DNA from: Dendrobium chrysotoxum
Lineage: Eukaryota > Streptophyta > Magnoliopsida > Asparagales > Orchidaceae
DNA: 64,000 nt
Reading direction: 5' to 3'
Assembly (NCBI GenBank): GCA_019925795.1
Contig: CM034314.1
Coordinates: 78,116,780-78,180,779 of the forward strand
Made by a program: the position numbers and the translations under genes. This document shows, in pieces, positions 36,301 to 47,759 of the stretch. Position 1 is the stretch's first letter, and each line of letters opens with the position of its first letter. The notes beneath the pieces were generated by a model, which was not told where the DNA came from, searched no databases, and saw only the letters and a program-made list of their open reading frames with translations.

Positions 36301-37017
36301 TCACCTAAACTTTACCATTTTCATACAAAACACTCAAAACATCAAAATAAAATCAAAACTAACACTCCTCTCATTACAACCCGTCACGACATCATTGCAC
36401 CACCCATTTAGTCATCCTTCACTACTAGTCTCTGACATCTCTATAACAGAGCACATCGCTAGTCTCCATCTCCTCCATCACTGAACACACTACTGGTCTT
36501 CGCAACTCTACTTTTCTCTCCCAAATTCACTCCAAAATGAAATCCTAGATCTCATTGAGATCGCCACTGATAGAACATCACCTCTGATCTTCGCCACCTC
36601 CATCTCTCGTATGCCACTAGCAAACCTCCGTTTCAGATCTCCGACACCACCATCTCCCCCATCATTCTGAAAAAAAAAACAACAACTTCCAATTTGTCTC
36701 ATGTCCTACAGTGACTCCATTGTCTCATCCTCCTCATCCTAGATCCATCAACGTTGCTACCTCTTCCATCTTCGACTATCTAGATCTTGCCGGCCCCAAT
36801 GATCCAGATATTACCAAAGCTTGCTCGTGTACAACAAGATAGTAACTCCATTAATGGAGTACAAGATGAGGTAGATAATGAGGTTCGGGTATAAAATATG
36901 TAAATTTTTACACACACACATGTATAATGTTATATCCAATATGTTTTCATATCTTATATTTTTTTAATAAAGGATGTGTTCGGATTGTATCGCGTATCAT
37001 ATTTCTTGTCGATGTTT

Positions 37018-37058
<41 letters not shown>

Positions 37059-39941
37059 GACTAGGTTAGTCACCTCAAATTCCTGCCTGCGTAGTTCTTC
37101 TTTTTTCGCCTCTGACCTAGAACTCCTTTGCACCTCAAAGACTACAACTCCTCCAGCAACCTAGCAAAGTGAAAGAACCCATGATTTACAATAAAGCTAC
37201 ACAAACATGCTAAGGGTACAAGTAAAGGATGACTGTAAGTTCCAAACATAACAAGTGTACCAAATTCTTAGTGTGTGGTCGGTGTTAGACAAAAAAATTG
37301 CCAGGAAGCTGCATGCAAGATTAACATGAAACAAATTCTTTTGCAATTTTATGAGATAACATTATGATCAAATGTATTCAAGTGATGCATTGAAATAATA
37401 GCACCAACTAATAGGGAATAAATACTCGGGTTAAGGAAGATAACTGAGAAAACAAAAAGCTCTCCAATGAGATCAACAGCAGCTTGTACAGCCTTTTCTT
37501 CATTCAGGGGTCGTATTTCAACATCAGTTGAATGACCATATATGCTCCTTTGTACTGTTGTAGTGAAACGATGGTTCATCTGCATAGAGGTGCAAAATTG
37601 GAACATCTTAAGAAAGAGAAAGCAAAGTCCTTAAAACACATGCTAACAAACAGAAAGTAAAGTCCTTCAACAATAGAACTAGCATAAGCAGCTCTTACAA
37701 AAATCATGTAATGAAATAATACCTTCAGCATAAAACATATATAACCCCTGACAATTTCAAAGGAAACATATGTTGATGCTTTAGGAAGGTCATTTCATGC
37801 ATAAGGAAATGTCCTATCAAACAAAATGACTAAGAAGTTTCCATAAACTTCAAGGCATAGTTTTATTGAGGATTTTGAAGTGCACTTATTGAAGATAGGC
37901 TAGTTGAAATTAAATTTAGGGATAATTTGGCTGCTTGGAATTAAAACTTATTTTAGAAAAAGATCATTAGAGTTTAGAAATGAAATCACATTTCAGAGAG
38001 TTTTTAGAGGGGTTTGTTACGTTTGAAATCAATATTTCTGCTTAATTACAACCAACTAAATTATGGATTAAAGAAGCTTCATCAATTTTCAATTAAAGAT
38101 GTAATAATGAAGGCTAGAAAAATGCACCCATTAGATGAATATATGAAACCGATGCAGAAGGTAAGATAGGAGGAGGTAAATCTAAGAAGAAATGGATGTA
38201 AGTTATTTAGAACATTTGCAAAAAAATAGGGTTAACATCTTTTGTAATATTTAGTCGGTGTAAATAAAAAATGAGGATTCAAAAAGCTAGCCCAAATAGT
38301 TGTGATACGACTAATGATGAATAAATATAGCATCATCATCAATCCTATCATCATCATTGTTATTGCGGAAAAAAAAAAAAAAACAAACAAAAAACTATTA
38401 TGCAGACAATATACTTCTTCACCACATGAAATTCCTATTTGTTAAACTTTAGAATATCTTTCTTCATTATACAACAATCCCATGCTCTGGTCAGACAATT
38501 GCTCTCATTTGTTGGCAAATATGTCCTTTAATAACATTTTGGTTTCCTTTTCACTATCTTGAAAGATGGTATATCAACACTCTTAACTAGTCATTGTGCA
38601 TTTCATCTTTTTGCAGTTGATCCACTTCATGATACCATTCTATCATACACTATCAAATACACCCAAACTGCTAATGCTTTCATACACACATTTCATCTTT
38701 ATAGCCACTGTGCAAGCTTCCATACACCCAAACAGCTAATGCTAGTGCTATTGCAATTTTAGCCAATGAACAGAAAATGCTAATATTGAACTTCCTTCCA
38801 ATTCTTTCAGCTACCCGCTGCCAGAATCAAGCAACAACTCCTCATTAAGATGTCATTTGAGACAGCTTTCTTACTGCTTCATGAAGCAATTTTTTGAATT
38901 TGAAATTTTTTACTGAAAAGCTGCTTCATGAAGCAGTAAGAAAGTTGTCCCAAACAAAACCTAAATTTGATCAATTTCCCACCAACAATATCCTGCCAGG
39001 CGTCTAAAATATCTAAACGTTAATGCGAATCTTCTATTGCTTTCAATTTCAGTTCATTCCTGCATATAAGGCAACATTTTAAACAAATTTTTTGAACATA
39101 AGACAATATTTTCATATTTATAATTCATTACCTTCATTCTAAATCTTTTTGTTAGAACCAAAAATAACTTTATTGCATTTTTTAGCTTCAAATTATATCC
39201 CTGTGAAAGGGATGTTTCAAAGATATCAGTCCAAATCTCTCTTTACGAATTTTATAGATTATTCTTCCCTTGGTTGAATCACAACAACTCGTTTCAATTT
39301 GCTCCCTGGGTAGTACATATATAAAATTGAGCCCGATTCTTCCTTAAATATAAACTAAAAATTAGATCTTCATAATTTGAACCCAAACAACCCTAAAGGC
39401 ACAAGACACACTTCACCGAGCTTCAAACCCACTTGGAAGCTGCCAATAAGAATACACATTGGTAACAAGGACAGACTGAAGCTCCCAATGTAGTAAATAA
39501 TCTTAGTATCTTAATCTAAATTACCCAACTTTTTTATTCATCAACGTCTGAACTTTTCTTCATATCAAACAAGAAATAGAAGAAAATAAGGAAAACAGCC
39601 AATTTAAAGCATAAGCAGTCTCATTCATTCTCCATTTCTCCTCATTCTGCTTTTCTTTCTTGAAAAAAAAATCTCAGAAGACGCAGAAAAATTGACACGG
39701 ATCTCAGTCCAAGAATCAATCTTTTAACTCATTTGAACGAAAGACCACCATAATCGATCGGAGAAATCGCATCAAGATATGAATGTGAATGAGGGAAGAA
39801 TTGGTGATTAACCTGAGCAAGGTTGATGATGAACTCGCGGAACCTCGGGTGGACGCCAGCTTGCTGCTTAAGTCTGGAAGCGATGGGCTTTGATAGGGTT
39901 CTTAGGGCTAGCGTTCCCAGCTTCATAAACGGCAGAATCAT
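32563..39941 (-). CDS. OPA3: OPA3-like protein (four exons)
   Basis: Exons in coding order are 39941-39813, 37579-37445, 37160-37074 and 32727-32563, giving 171 residues. All junctions are phase 0 with GT...AG borders. Exon 1 is MILPFMKLGTLALRTLSKPI...FIINLAQ, exon 2 NHRFTTTVQRSIYGHSTDVE...LIGELFVFS, exon 3 VAGGVVVFEVQRSSRSEAKK..., and exon 4 a charged coiled-coil tail (ALRKREEDIAKELELLKQKL). This matches the plant OPA3 family in order and length. Human OPA3 is a mitochondrial membrane protein whose loss causes optic atrophy. The plant role is little known, and the N-terminal segment and the LFVFSVAGGVVVFEV hydrophobic stretch fit a membrane-associated protein. Introns 1 and 3 are swollen by repeats: a MITE at 38849, a MITE ending about 45 bp before exon 4, and a tandem duplication. 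An (GA)n tract lies 20 bp beyond the exon 3 donor. Confidence 0.9.
32772..32943. mobile_element. MITE with long palindromic ends, next to OPA3 exon 4
   Basis: The left part (CTAAGGGAAAATTATTTTGT, then GCGGACACGACC) is the inverse of the right part (GCGTCCGCACAGAATAATTT, then CCCCC). Inner inverted words CCAATCAGAATGCG and CACATTCTGGTTGG also pair. CTAAG occurs at both outer edges. It lies in OPA3 intron 3, about 45 bp from the exon 4 acceptor, and could affect splicing. A half-copy is at 40796-40875. Confidence 0.7.
33279..33310. repeat. (CT)n microsatellite
   Basis: Uninterrupted CT dinucleotide run in OPA3 intron 3. Confidence 0.95.
33890..35725. repeat. Direct tandem duplication of about 0.9 kb in OPA3 intron 3
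   Basis: 33892-34795 and 34842-35725 align almost base for base, beginning TTATTTGGAGAGTTTTCGAC and ending near CATGTCGGACAT. I estimate about 95% identity, with small indels. The junction (34796-34841) contains AACAACAACATCAAG, an inverted RTE LINE tail, plus a GAGGTAGATAATGA word that recurs at 36863-36900. The reading frames in the two copies have no recognisable family. Confidence 0.85.
35718..35838 (-). mobile_element. RTE LINE 3'-end fragment, minus strand
   Basis: Read on the minus strand it matches the last 110 bp of the RTE elements at 14940 and 61587. It has ACTCTTAATAGGACACAATG, then GATTCATATTGCC, GGTGGGATAAAAGCTTGATG and TTGTTGATG. A strongly 5'-truncated insertion. Confidence 0.75.
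35840..37020. other. OPA3 intron 3, remaining sequence
   Basis: 36340-36850 is C-rich on the plus strand with repeated CTCCATC, CATCTC and CCACCATC words and resembles decayed element sequence. No coding function could be assigned. The GAGGTAGATAATGAGGTTCG word near 36864 matches the tandem-duplication junction at 34803. Confidence 0.4.
37022..37054. repeat. (GA)n microsatellite
   Basis: Uninterrupted GA run, 20 bp beyond the exon 3 donor of the OPA3-like gene on its transcribed strand, where it reads as a CT-rich tract. Confidence 0.95.
38849..38965. mobile_element. MITE of the GGGACGGCTTTCTTACTG family
   Basis: The left end ACAGCTTTCTTACTGCTTCA, then TGAAGC, is the inverse of the right end GCTTCATGAAGCAGTAAGAA, then AGTTGTCCCAAAC. 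Total length is about 115 bp with an AT-rich middle. It lies in OPA3 intron 1. Relatives are at 41566-41690, 31895-32010 and a single end at 55690-55740. Confidence 0.75.
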
Positions 39942-40448
39942 TTTGATTCCCCCTCACTCGAACGCCTTCTCCTGGCTCGCTTTGCCTTCTATAGTTTCTC
40001 AGCGATTACTATGTAATGGGAAAATGAGCAGGACTTGCAAGTTTCTTGGGGAGGAGAAATCTAGTCGGCGAGGAAGCGACCAACGAACGCGGCTAGGAAG
40101 CGTGTTTTAAGGAAAAGAGTTGAAACTTAAAAATAATTTTTAAAAATAGTAAAAAAAAATTATTTTAAATGAAACTTAAAATTTTTAATGGAACTCACTT
40201 TGATCTATTAGTTAAAAGTTAATATTATCAATTAAAATTTTTTAAATTTATATTATGTTATATGCCAGTTTATATTAATTCATTCAAAACTCTAAAAAAA
40301 ATCAAAGATTTAGATTTACATAAATATAATTCAAAACATTAAAATTTATATATTTTATATCTAAATTTATTGTTCATATTCATAACACTAAAAATATTCA
40401 AATAAAAAAAATTAATCATCTCCCATTGATCCATAGCTTGCATCTCTC

Positions 40449-40575
40449 TTTTTTTTTTGGGACATTTAGGTCAATTAAGGCAAACTCACATACGCATCGC
40501 ATACACAAGATTTGAACCCAAGACCTTTTGGTTAATAGCCTAAGCTCCCAAACAACAGACCTAATTGAGTTATGT
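40449..40575 (-). mobile_element. tRNA-derived SINE, copy 2
   Basis: On the minus strand it has the same A-box region (CTCAATTAGGTCTGTTG), B-box region (GGTTCAAATC) and TAAATGTCCC plus A-run as the copy at 20480. It is flanked by a perfect 16-bp target duplication ATAGCTTGCATCTCTC (40433-40448 and 40576-40591). Confidence 0.9.
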
Positions 40576-40795
40576 ATAGCTTGCATCTCTCAACGCGTCG
40601 ATGTCCACCCCTGCAATCTTGCTACACTTGCACTCATCAATGCGATAATGGCAGTGCTCCTATCAAAATTATTAAAACTCTCAACAACAAAGAAGTAAGA
40701 GAAATCACATGGATACAACCGGTGGCGACGAGTCAATATTATGGCAAGCCCGACGCAATGATGACAAGCCAAGTGCAGGGGCGGAACCCCTTTAG

Positions 40796-40875
40796 GTCAA
40801 GAAAAATTATTCCGTGCAAACATTGAATGCAACTTTATGTCCGGAGAGCAACCAGAATAAGCAACGTCAGCGACG
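40796..40875. mobile_element. Half of a MITE related to 32772-32943
   Basis: GAAAAATTATTCCGTGCAAA, then GTCCGGAGAGCAACCAGAAT and AACGTCAGCGACG, correspond to the left half of the copy at 32772. The right half is not visible. Confidence 0.5.
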
Positions 40876-40879
40876 CTGA

Positions 40880-41565
40880 GTTGCAGTACTGATGAGATCC
40901 AAAGACTCCTTGAATGGAGTGCTAAATAGCATGAATAGTGAAGCATAATTGTAAATTTGTAAATGCTAATTTTTTATTGTTATTTATTGAATATTTATTG
41001 TATTTATTTTAAAATGAGTATAATATAAATTTAAAATTATTTTTATATATTATATATTTTAAAATAAATGTAATTATTTTTACTTTTTATTTTTTTGTTA
41101 AATTTTGGTTAGAAAAATTCTGACCTAATTTATTGATGCTTTGTTCAGGGTTTTAACTTATTATCATTAGTTAAGATTTTTTTTTTTGAGGCAGGAATAT
41201 TAATTGCGAATCATAAATCTTTATATATATATGATTTTTATATTCTAATAAAAAAACTATATTTTAGAACTCGAAAAGCAAACCTTAGAGAGGCAATGGA
41301 AATATATATAATTAATTAGATAATTAGAGATATAAATATTAATTAAATAATTAGTTAATAATAAAATATTTAACTGATTAATCAGATAATTTTAAGTACA
41401 ATCAGTAATTAAAAATTTATTAAAATAACACTTAAAAATTAATGAAGTAATTAATTGGATAAATAGTAATTAAATGATTGTTATTTTAAATAATATTTAA
41501 ATAATTAATTAGATTATTATCATTATAATTAAAATAACAATTAAATAAATAATTAGATAATTAAG
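40880..41565. other. AT-rich, nothing recognised
   Basis: Very AT-rich, no coding sequence or element ends. Confidence 0.5.
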
Positions 41566-41690
41566 ACTTCATTTGGGACGGCTTTCTTACTGCTTTTTAA
41601 AACAACTTTTTAGTACAAAAATAAAAAACTTTTATACAAGAAAACTGTTTTAAAAGTAGTAAGACAGCAATCCCAAACGACTCCTCATCC
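41566..41690. mobile_element. MITE of the GGGACGGCTTTCTTACTG family
   Basis: The left end TTTGGGACGGCTTTCTTACT, then GCTTTTTAAAAC, pairs with the right end GTTTTAAAAGTAGTAAGACA, then GCAATCCCAAACGAC. Middle AT-rich; about 115 bp. Confidence 0.75.
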
Positions 41691-41762
41691 GTTAACTAAG
41701 TTATTGGATAATTAAGCCACTTCTAATTAAATTATTCATAATTATAACTTATTTATATTAAT

Positions 41763-42897
41763 TAAATTTAAAATTAATAAGTAATTTATATTTAAAATGC
41801 AATGTTATACGAGTTAACTATCTTAAATCTTGAATAGCTTTGCCAAACAGTCTCACAATATTTATTAGAATTTAACATACTTCTTGACTTCTTGTCAAAC
41901 AATTTTCAGGATTTAACATTCTCAAAAGTTAGCAAATCTGAATTTAAAGGAATTACAAAATCCTACTTAAATTAAATCTTACCTGCATCCAAATAGGGTT
42001 TTTTTTAGATTTTATTGTGATCGTGCATGAGAAGATCTCAATTATAATTATTTTTTTCAATAAGAAATCGTACAATTACATTCAAAAAATTTATGTTTCC
42101 TAGTAGATTATCAGCGTAGAACTAGGGTTTACAATTACACTCGTTAATTTAGAATTTAAATGGTTAGTTTATTAAGAACTCAAATTTAATTTATATTTAA
42201 TATTTAATTTACATTTCAAATATTAGTTACTTCTCAATTAGAAGTGAATTTAATTATTAGACAATTTAATTAATTATTTAAGTATACTTTAAACAAATTT
42301 TAATTATTAAGTATGCTATTAATTATCTAATTTACATATTCTATCAGTAATTAATTAAATTGGTATTTCATTAATTAATCATGTAATTATTAATTAATAC
42401 TTGATTACTTATTATTTAATTAATTTTGCAATTATTTATTATTTCTGTACTTAGGTAGGGTTTGTTGTTGCCTTCGTTTCGACTTCCTCGTTGGGTCACT
42501 AAATGCTCCTTCCCCTCCTTGAAAGAGTCGGATTTGAAGTCACACAGATAGACAACGTTCTCCTTCGCCTCCTTCGACGACGATGGGAGATCGCTCACTG
42601 CAACGGTAACAAGCTTTTTTCACTTTCGCATCCTTCTTTGGCCAAATCCCATAAATCCCCCCAACCATAGGGCTTGTTTGGTTGCATGCAGGATTTAATT
42701 TAAGCAGGATTTCGTAAATTCTTTAAATCCGGATTTATTAAATATTGAGAGGTTTGAATCCTAAAAATTGCTTGGCAAAAAATATGTTAAATCTTGGCAA
42801 ATCTTGTTAGATTGTTTGACAATGCTATTCAAGATTTAAGGTGGTTAACTCATATGACATTTGCGTTTTAAATATGAGTTACTTATTAATTCTAATT
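41763..42897. repeat. Large inverted repeat (arms about 240 bp, spacer about 660 bp)
   Basis: 41763-42003 and 42664-42897 are imperfect inverted copies. The left arm CTTAAATCTTGAATAGCTTT, CCAAACAGTCTC and AATCCTACTTAAATTAAATC matches the reverse complement of the right arm. Both inner ends carry CATCCAAATAGGG- or GGCTTGTTTGGTTGCATGC-like sequence. The spacer has an AT-rich half and then the leader-like segment (42450-42660) with TAGGGTTTGTTG and CCTCCTTCGACGACG. This is a fold-back structure, or two copies of the dispersed repeat lying head to head. Confidence 0.65.
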
Positions 42898-43228
42898 TTA
42901 ATTAACACCAATAAATTATAATTACCAATATTATAATTAGGATGTTATTTTTAATATGTATATTACTAATAACTTAGTTATTACTTTAATAAGTATTTAG
43001 TGCTAATTATAATAATAACTATCTAATTATAATTTAAAATAATTAATCATTAATTACTATTTTTACTATTTATTTCATTAATTTTTATATATTATTTTAG
43101 TAAAATTTTAATTACTAATTATACTTACAATTATCTTATAAATCAATTAAATATTCTATTACTATCTAATTATTTATTTAATATTTACACTATTAAGTAT
43201 TAATCACCTAATTAAGTATTTATATTTT

Positions 43229-43360
43229 GAGGGATTTACATACATACCATTATATAATAGGTATATTTCTAATATTTCATTTCGACCACCCAAAATGAAT
43301 GTTAACCTCAAATATACCACGTTGTCTCTCCCGTAGCTCACTCCGTCTCTTTCCGTTGAA
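43229..43360 (+). repeat. MULE left terminal inverted repeat
   Basis: Pairs with 59050-59194. Besides the ends, the shared words TATATAATA, ATATTTCATTTC, ACCACCCAAAAT and CTCACTCCGTCTC occur in the same order. It lacks about 15 bp present in the right copy near 59125-59150. Confidence 0.85.
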
Positions 43361-43917
43361 ACCCCTGTTCCGCGAAGTCCTTTTTTCCTCGTATGCTTTC
43401 CTCGCGAGCTCTCCTCCTCTACCGCGGTCAGAGATCTCTCGCGTCTATTCTCTCTGCAAGGAAAATCATGGTCGAAGAACTCCCCCTAAGATCCCCGCCC
43501 CACAAGCTGGATTATTCTTGTGATTTCGCACTCCGATGCTCTTTAAACTTGGAGTAGGTATTGTCTTTGGTTCCTTAACTTGTATGTCTTGCTCTTTTCT
43601 AGTTGTCCTAATATTCTATATTAATTTGCTTTGTTGTCACGATGGCACGTTTTTGTTTCAAAATCTGTGTCGTTTCAAACAAGTTTAGGTTTTGAAACCA
43701 AAATGTGTGCATATTACTGCTCAAATCAAAATTTGTGACTTTTGTGCTTTAATATACTAAACAATAGTTCATGTTTAATACTCATAACTGAGACGATTTT
43801 ATATGTTCTCAGCAGACTTAATATACACAAATCTGTGCCGTTTGAACAAATTCTTTGTTTTTTTATCAGAAATGTGTTAATTTGTCTTCTACTTTGACAG
43901 ATTTTGTGCCGTTTAAA

Positions 43918-44264
43918 ATGAGTTCGGCTAACTCATCTATTACAAAAGGCAAATGCCAACATTATGAAGTTTATTATCATTGTCACTTGAATTGTGTATT
44001 GTATACTTGCCACAAAGGTCCTAACAGTGGAAGACAATTTTATAGATGCATTTATAATCAAACAGATAACGATTGCAATTACTTTTAAGTGGATAGATGA
44101 AGTAGAAGAGTCATCTTATGCCACGAATAATGAATTAAATGGCATAGAGGCAAGGATTTCCAGGAAACTTGACTTGGTTATCTACTTGTTGAAAGTCATT
44201 GTTGCGGTTGTCGTTATCAATACTATCATTAGGGTCTTTTTGCGTAGTAATGTGTTGTGCCAAA
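43918..44264 (+). pseudogene. GRF-type zinc-finger protein with C-terminal membrane segment (MULE-borne, broken)
   Basis: Starts MSSANSSITKGKCQHYEVYY and carries a GRF-type zinc finger (PF06839-like): CQHYEVYYHCHLNC, then GPNSGRQFYRC, then DCNYF and FKWIDE. A one-base insertion in the TTTT run near 44086 shifts the frame between NYF and FKW. A hydrophobic helix follows (YLLKVIVAVVVINTIIRVFL), typical of small plant GRF proteins. The frame is cut after LCQ by the hAT element. The missing C-terminus resumes at 55872-55924, in the same frame, and ends at a TGA. It lies just inside the MULE left end and is convergent with the transposase, the position held by mudrB in MuDR. The function is unknown; nucleic-acid binding is inferred from the finger type. 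Confidence 0.75.
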
Positions 44265-44524
44265 CAGTGGCGGATGCAGCATGGGGGCACGTGCCCCCAC
44301 TGACTGTATTAGTAATGTCTAATTAAGTATATTTATGACTCATTAATTACATATTAAATTAAAATAGTAATATTATATTTATTTTTTCATCCCAAATCAC
44401 AATCCCGCATTCTACTTTTAACGCGTGAAACATACGACCTTTCGTCTTTGGCTCTTCGCGGAAGCCCAAATGCGCATTCTGCTTTCACACGTGAAGCAAG
44501 AACGGATGAGTCGGATTGTCACGA

Positions 44525-44912
44525 ATTGAAGGGACTATTCCTGGTATTGGAGTTGCAATGCCATAATCTGTTCAATCTCTTGTTGGTTTTGATCAACAGC
44601 AACAGCCTCATATTCCAGGAATTCACTTGGTGGAGCACCTCCTCTTTCACCAGGTCCCCACCCATCTCTTTTGGCAGCTGGACAACAACAAGCATATCGG
44701 TAGGTTGCTCAGCAATTGCCTCAACAGCAGCAGCAGCTTCTGCCATTTCCTCAGCATATGGTCCTTATGCCTCTAGCACCTCCAAATATGAACCACTTGC
44801 AACCTCCGACACATATACCGCTCCTTCCTCATCACTTATCTCGACCGCCACCCCCTCAAATGTCATCCCTTGGTATGCCTAACACTATGTCTGGTTCCAT
44901 GCCCATGTCTTT
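44525..44912 (+). pseudogene. Captured fragment resembling the C-terminal tail of FY (polyadenylation factor)
   Basis: Reading the plus strand gives PGIGVAMP, a TAA stop, VQSLVGFDQQQQPHIPG, a frameshift, then GGAPPLSPGPHPSLLAAGQQ, a TAG stop, and QQLPQQQQQLLPFPQHM, HIPLLPHHLSRPPPPQMSS and MPNTMSGSMPMS. It resumes after the Copia insertion at 54938 with SSMVPSIPMSMPNPM. The order PPLxPGPHPSLL, then polyQ, HMPLxPHHLPRP-like and SMPMS-like blocks recalls the proline/glutamine-rich tail of plant FY, a WDR33/Pfs2-type 3'-end processing factor that regulates flowering. This is from memory and should be treated as tentative. Nonsense codons and a frameshift show it is not functional. The source gene is not in the window. 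Confidence 0.5.
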
Positions 44913-46707
44913 TGTTGCAAATATGGGTTTCAAGGACTATGATTTTGATAATATCAAACATTTCTGTTTCTGGTTGATTATTTAATCTTTCAGGTCCGCA
45001 GGATCAATTGCAAGTTCAAGCTAGCCCAAGATTGAGTCAATATGTTTTGTAATTCAGGTCCAATATACTATTTTCATCTTTATTGAGTCAAATGTAATAT
45101 AAAGGATCCTCTGGCTAAATAACCTTACACACACACACTCAGGGGAAGAGTTTTAGTGAATTAAAGCTTCTGTTTATTTTTTTTTCAGATTGTCCTGGAC
45201 GATATTCACATCATTCCGGACGATCCAGTAAAAATAGAAACCCTAATTAGGGCAACCAAGTTAAGTCGGTTTGATTAAGCAGATCATCCTAGACGATCTT
45301 TGTATCGTACAGGACGATAGGCTTAAATCAAAAATTCTCAACTTACAGATTAAGTTAGGCAAATTTTTATTTTTAGAGATTTGGTTTGATCGTCCCGAAC
45401 GATCCATTATAATCATGCCTAAATTAGTCTAGTGATTAAGAAAAGTAATTAGTATTTAACTGATTCGATCATATTATCCTGGACGATCGCGAGATCGTAC
45501 GGGACGATATGTGAAAAATCCTGACCGTCTAGTGCCTATCACATGTATGTCCAAAGCTGTGTGCAGGACAATTTTGTCATTTTTTAACTAATCGTATCGG
45601 ACGATAGACATATTGTTCGGGACGATCAAGTCATTTTAAAATCATCCAGCATGTTTTAACTTATACGTCCAGAGCTGTGTGCAAGACGATACTGTTGTTT
45701 TTGAACAAATCGTGCAGGATGATAGGTGTATAGTCCTGGACGATCAAGTCATTTTGAGATCATCCAGCCTAAGTTCCCCTGGACGATTAGTGCTGTCTTC
45801 AGGATGAAATTCCTGATTTTCACTCATCGTCCCGGACGATCAGAACAAATTTTTCTTCTAATCGTCCAGAGAAACCAGATCGTCCAGGCTGAAATATGAG
45901 ATTTTATACTGATCATACAGGACGATCCTGCGGTCGTCCTGGAGGATCTTTGACGACCAGTTGAGATTTATGGTAAGTTTTGAGCCCTCCTATTTAAGAT
46001 CTTTTTCTTCCAACAAGAAAAATCTTTTGCCACTTTCCTTTCTAGAGAAAACCTTGAGAGAGAGAGAGAGAGAGAGCTTGGGAGAGAGAGAGAGAGGATC
46101 TTGTGAGGGAGAGTTTATGAGGGATTCACAAAGGTTGCTCCAAGCAAGAATCTGAGTCGTCTGCTCCATTCATCGTCTCTTATCTTATCGGTGTCTCTGT
46201 GGGAGGATCGTTCGTAAGAAGATCCGGGTTCTCTACCTGCTTCAGGAGGAAGCGAAAGGAGTTCAGGTTCTCTGCTTGCTTTAGGAGGAAGCAAAAGGAG
46301 TTCAGGTTCTCTGCCTCACCGGGTCGGTGGAAAGGAGTTTTTGTATAGGCTTCTCTGCCTTGTTGTGGGAGCAGAAGGAGAGTCACTTAGTGTTAGTGCA
46401 ATACCCGGAGGGGAGGCTCCGGGGAGTGGACGTAGGTCAAGTTGACCGAACCACTATAAAATCTGGTGTGTTCTTTCTGATTATTTTTTGCATTTACTTT
46501 TCTGTTGATGATTGTGTGATTGTGATTATTATTCTGTTATCGTTGAATATCTGCATATCATCGCATAACTGTAAAAGTTTTAAAATATTTAAAAAGATTT
46601 TCTAAATTATTATTTTGCTCTCGAATTTTTAAAACTACCAATTCACCCCCCTCTTGGTTAGCCTCGGGACTAGTTCATAAGGGCTTAACATCCCTATCAA
46701 ACTTTCA
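44913..46707 (+). repeat. 5' LTR of Sirevirus-type Copia element
   Basis: Runs from TGTTGCAAATATGG to CTATCAAACTTTCA and pairs with 53138-54937. The 45185-45955 part is packed with half- and full palindromes of the type ATCGTCCTGGACGAT. A pyrimidine/purine microsatellite (GA)n and the sequence up to the boundary follow. A primer-binding site TGGTATCATAGAG (46710) adjoins it, close to the initiator-methionine tRNA complement. Confidence 0.85.
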
Positions 46708-46763
46708 AGTGGTATCATAGAGGGATTCAAAAATTAAGTTTAAAAACTTTTGAATTTTGATCC

Positions 46764-47680
46764 ATGACTAACTTTGATAATCGTAATACTGCTGAAGGTT
46801 ATTCAATTATACGATCACTATTACTTGATAACATACATTTTGATTTTTAGAAAACTCGCATGTCCACTTTTTTTATAATCAATTGATTATCGTATGTGGA
46901 TGCTTGTTAAGAATGGCTATGAAACACCTTTTAGAATGGTTAATAATGTTAAAACTGAACTGTCTTTCACTGAATGGACTCTTGATGATCGTGACTTAGC
47001 CCAACTGAATGTCAAATATTTGAACTATTTTTTCTGTGCACTGAAATCTGAAGATTACATGTGTATTTCTACTTGCTCTACTGGTAAAGAAATTTGGGAT
47101 AGATTATGCATCACTTATGAAGGTACATTTGAAGTCAAACAATTTAGGTTAAACATCTTGCTTCATGACTACGAACTCTTTTGCATGAAACCTAGTGAAT
47201 CGATTTCTAAAATGTATACTAGGTTTACTCAAATTGTCACTTCTTTATATACTTTAGGAAGAGAACTTATGAACTATGAAAAAGTGAATAAAATTCTAAG
47301 ATGTTTGCCTTCATCTTTTGATGTCAAGATAACTGCAATTATTAAATCCGAAGATTTTAACACTTATTTTATTGATAACTTACTTGGGTCACTCATTGCT
47401 TACGAGCAAGGGGTGAACCAAATACAGCTTTATGCAGGTGAGAAGAAGAAGGAGAAAACTGTGGCGTTGAAGGCCAATGAGACTGATACTGATACTTCCG
47501 GGTCTGATAGAAATAATGTTGCCTTAATCACTAGGAAATTCAAAAGCTTTCTAGGAAGAAACATAAGAACTTTCAAAAGTGGAACAAGGGTAAGTCCAGT
47601 AAAAATTTTAAAGGTTCATATGATATTGTTTGTTTTGAATACAAGAAGCCTGGACATATAAATGCTTATTATCCTATACT
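46764..47680 (+). pseudogene. Sirevirus Gag
   Basis: Begins MTNFDNRNTAEGYSI at 46764; an in-frame TAG and a frameshift follow before 46894. The long frame 46894-47661 has the Gag core: EIWDRLCITYEGTFEVKQFR, LLHDYELFCMKPSESISKMY and KILRCLPSSFDVKITAI. Near 47625-47680 a degraded zinc knuckle is visible (CFEYKKPGHINAYYP), where two of the usual cysteines read as tyrosine. Gag would form the nucleocapsid. Confidence 0.8.
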
Positions 47681-47759
47681 TAAGGCTCACCTATGCAAGG
47701 AGAAATATGAGGAGAAACCCAAGTTCATGAAGGACAAGAAGTGGATTTAGAAGGCATTC

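Noticed and set aside
36508..36702. Minus-strand 64-codon frame in OPA3 intron 3
   Set aside because: Low-complexity C-rich region with no motif; probably chance.
45185..45955. Palindromic repeats as a CRISPR or integron-like structure
   Set aside because: They lie in a retrotransposon LTR, have irregular spacing and occur in both LTRs.
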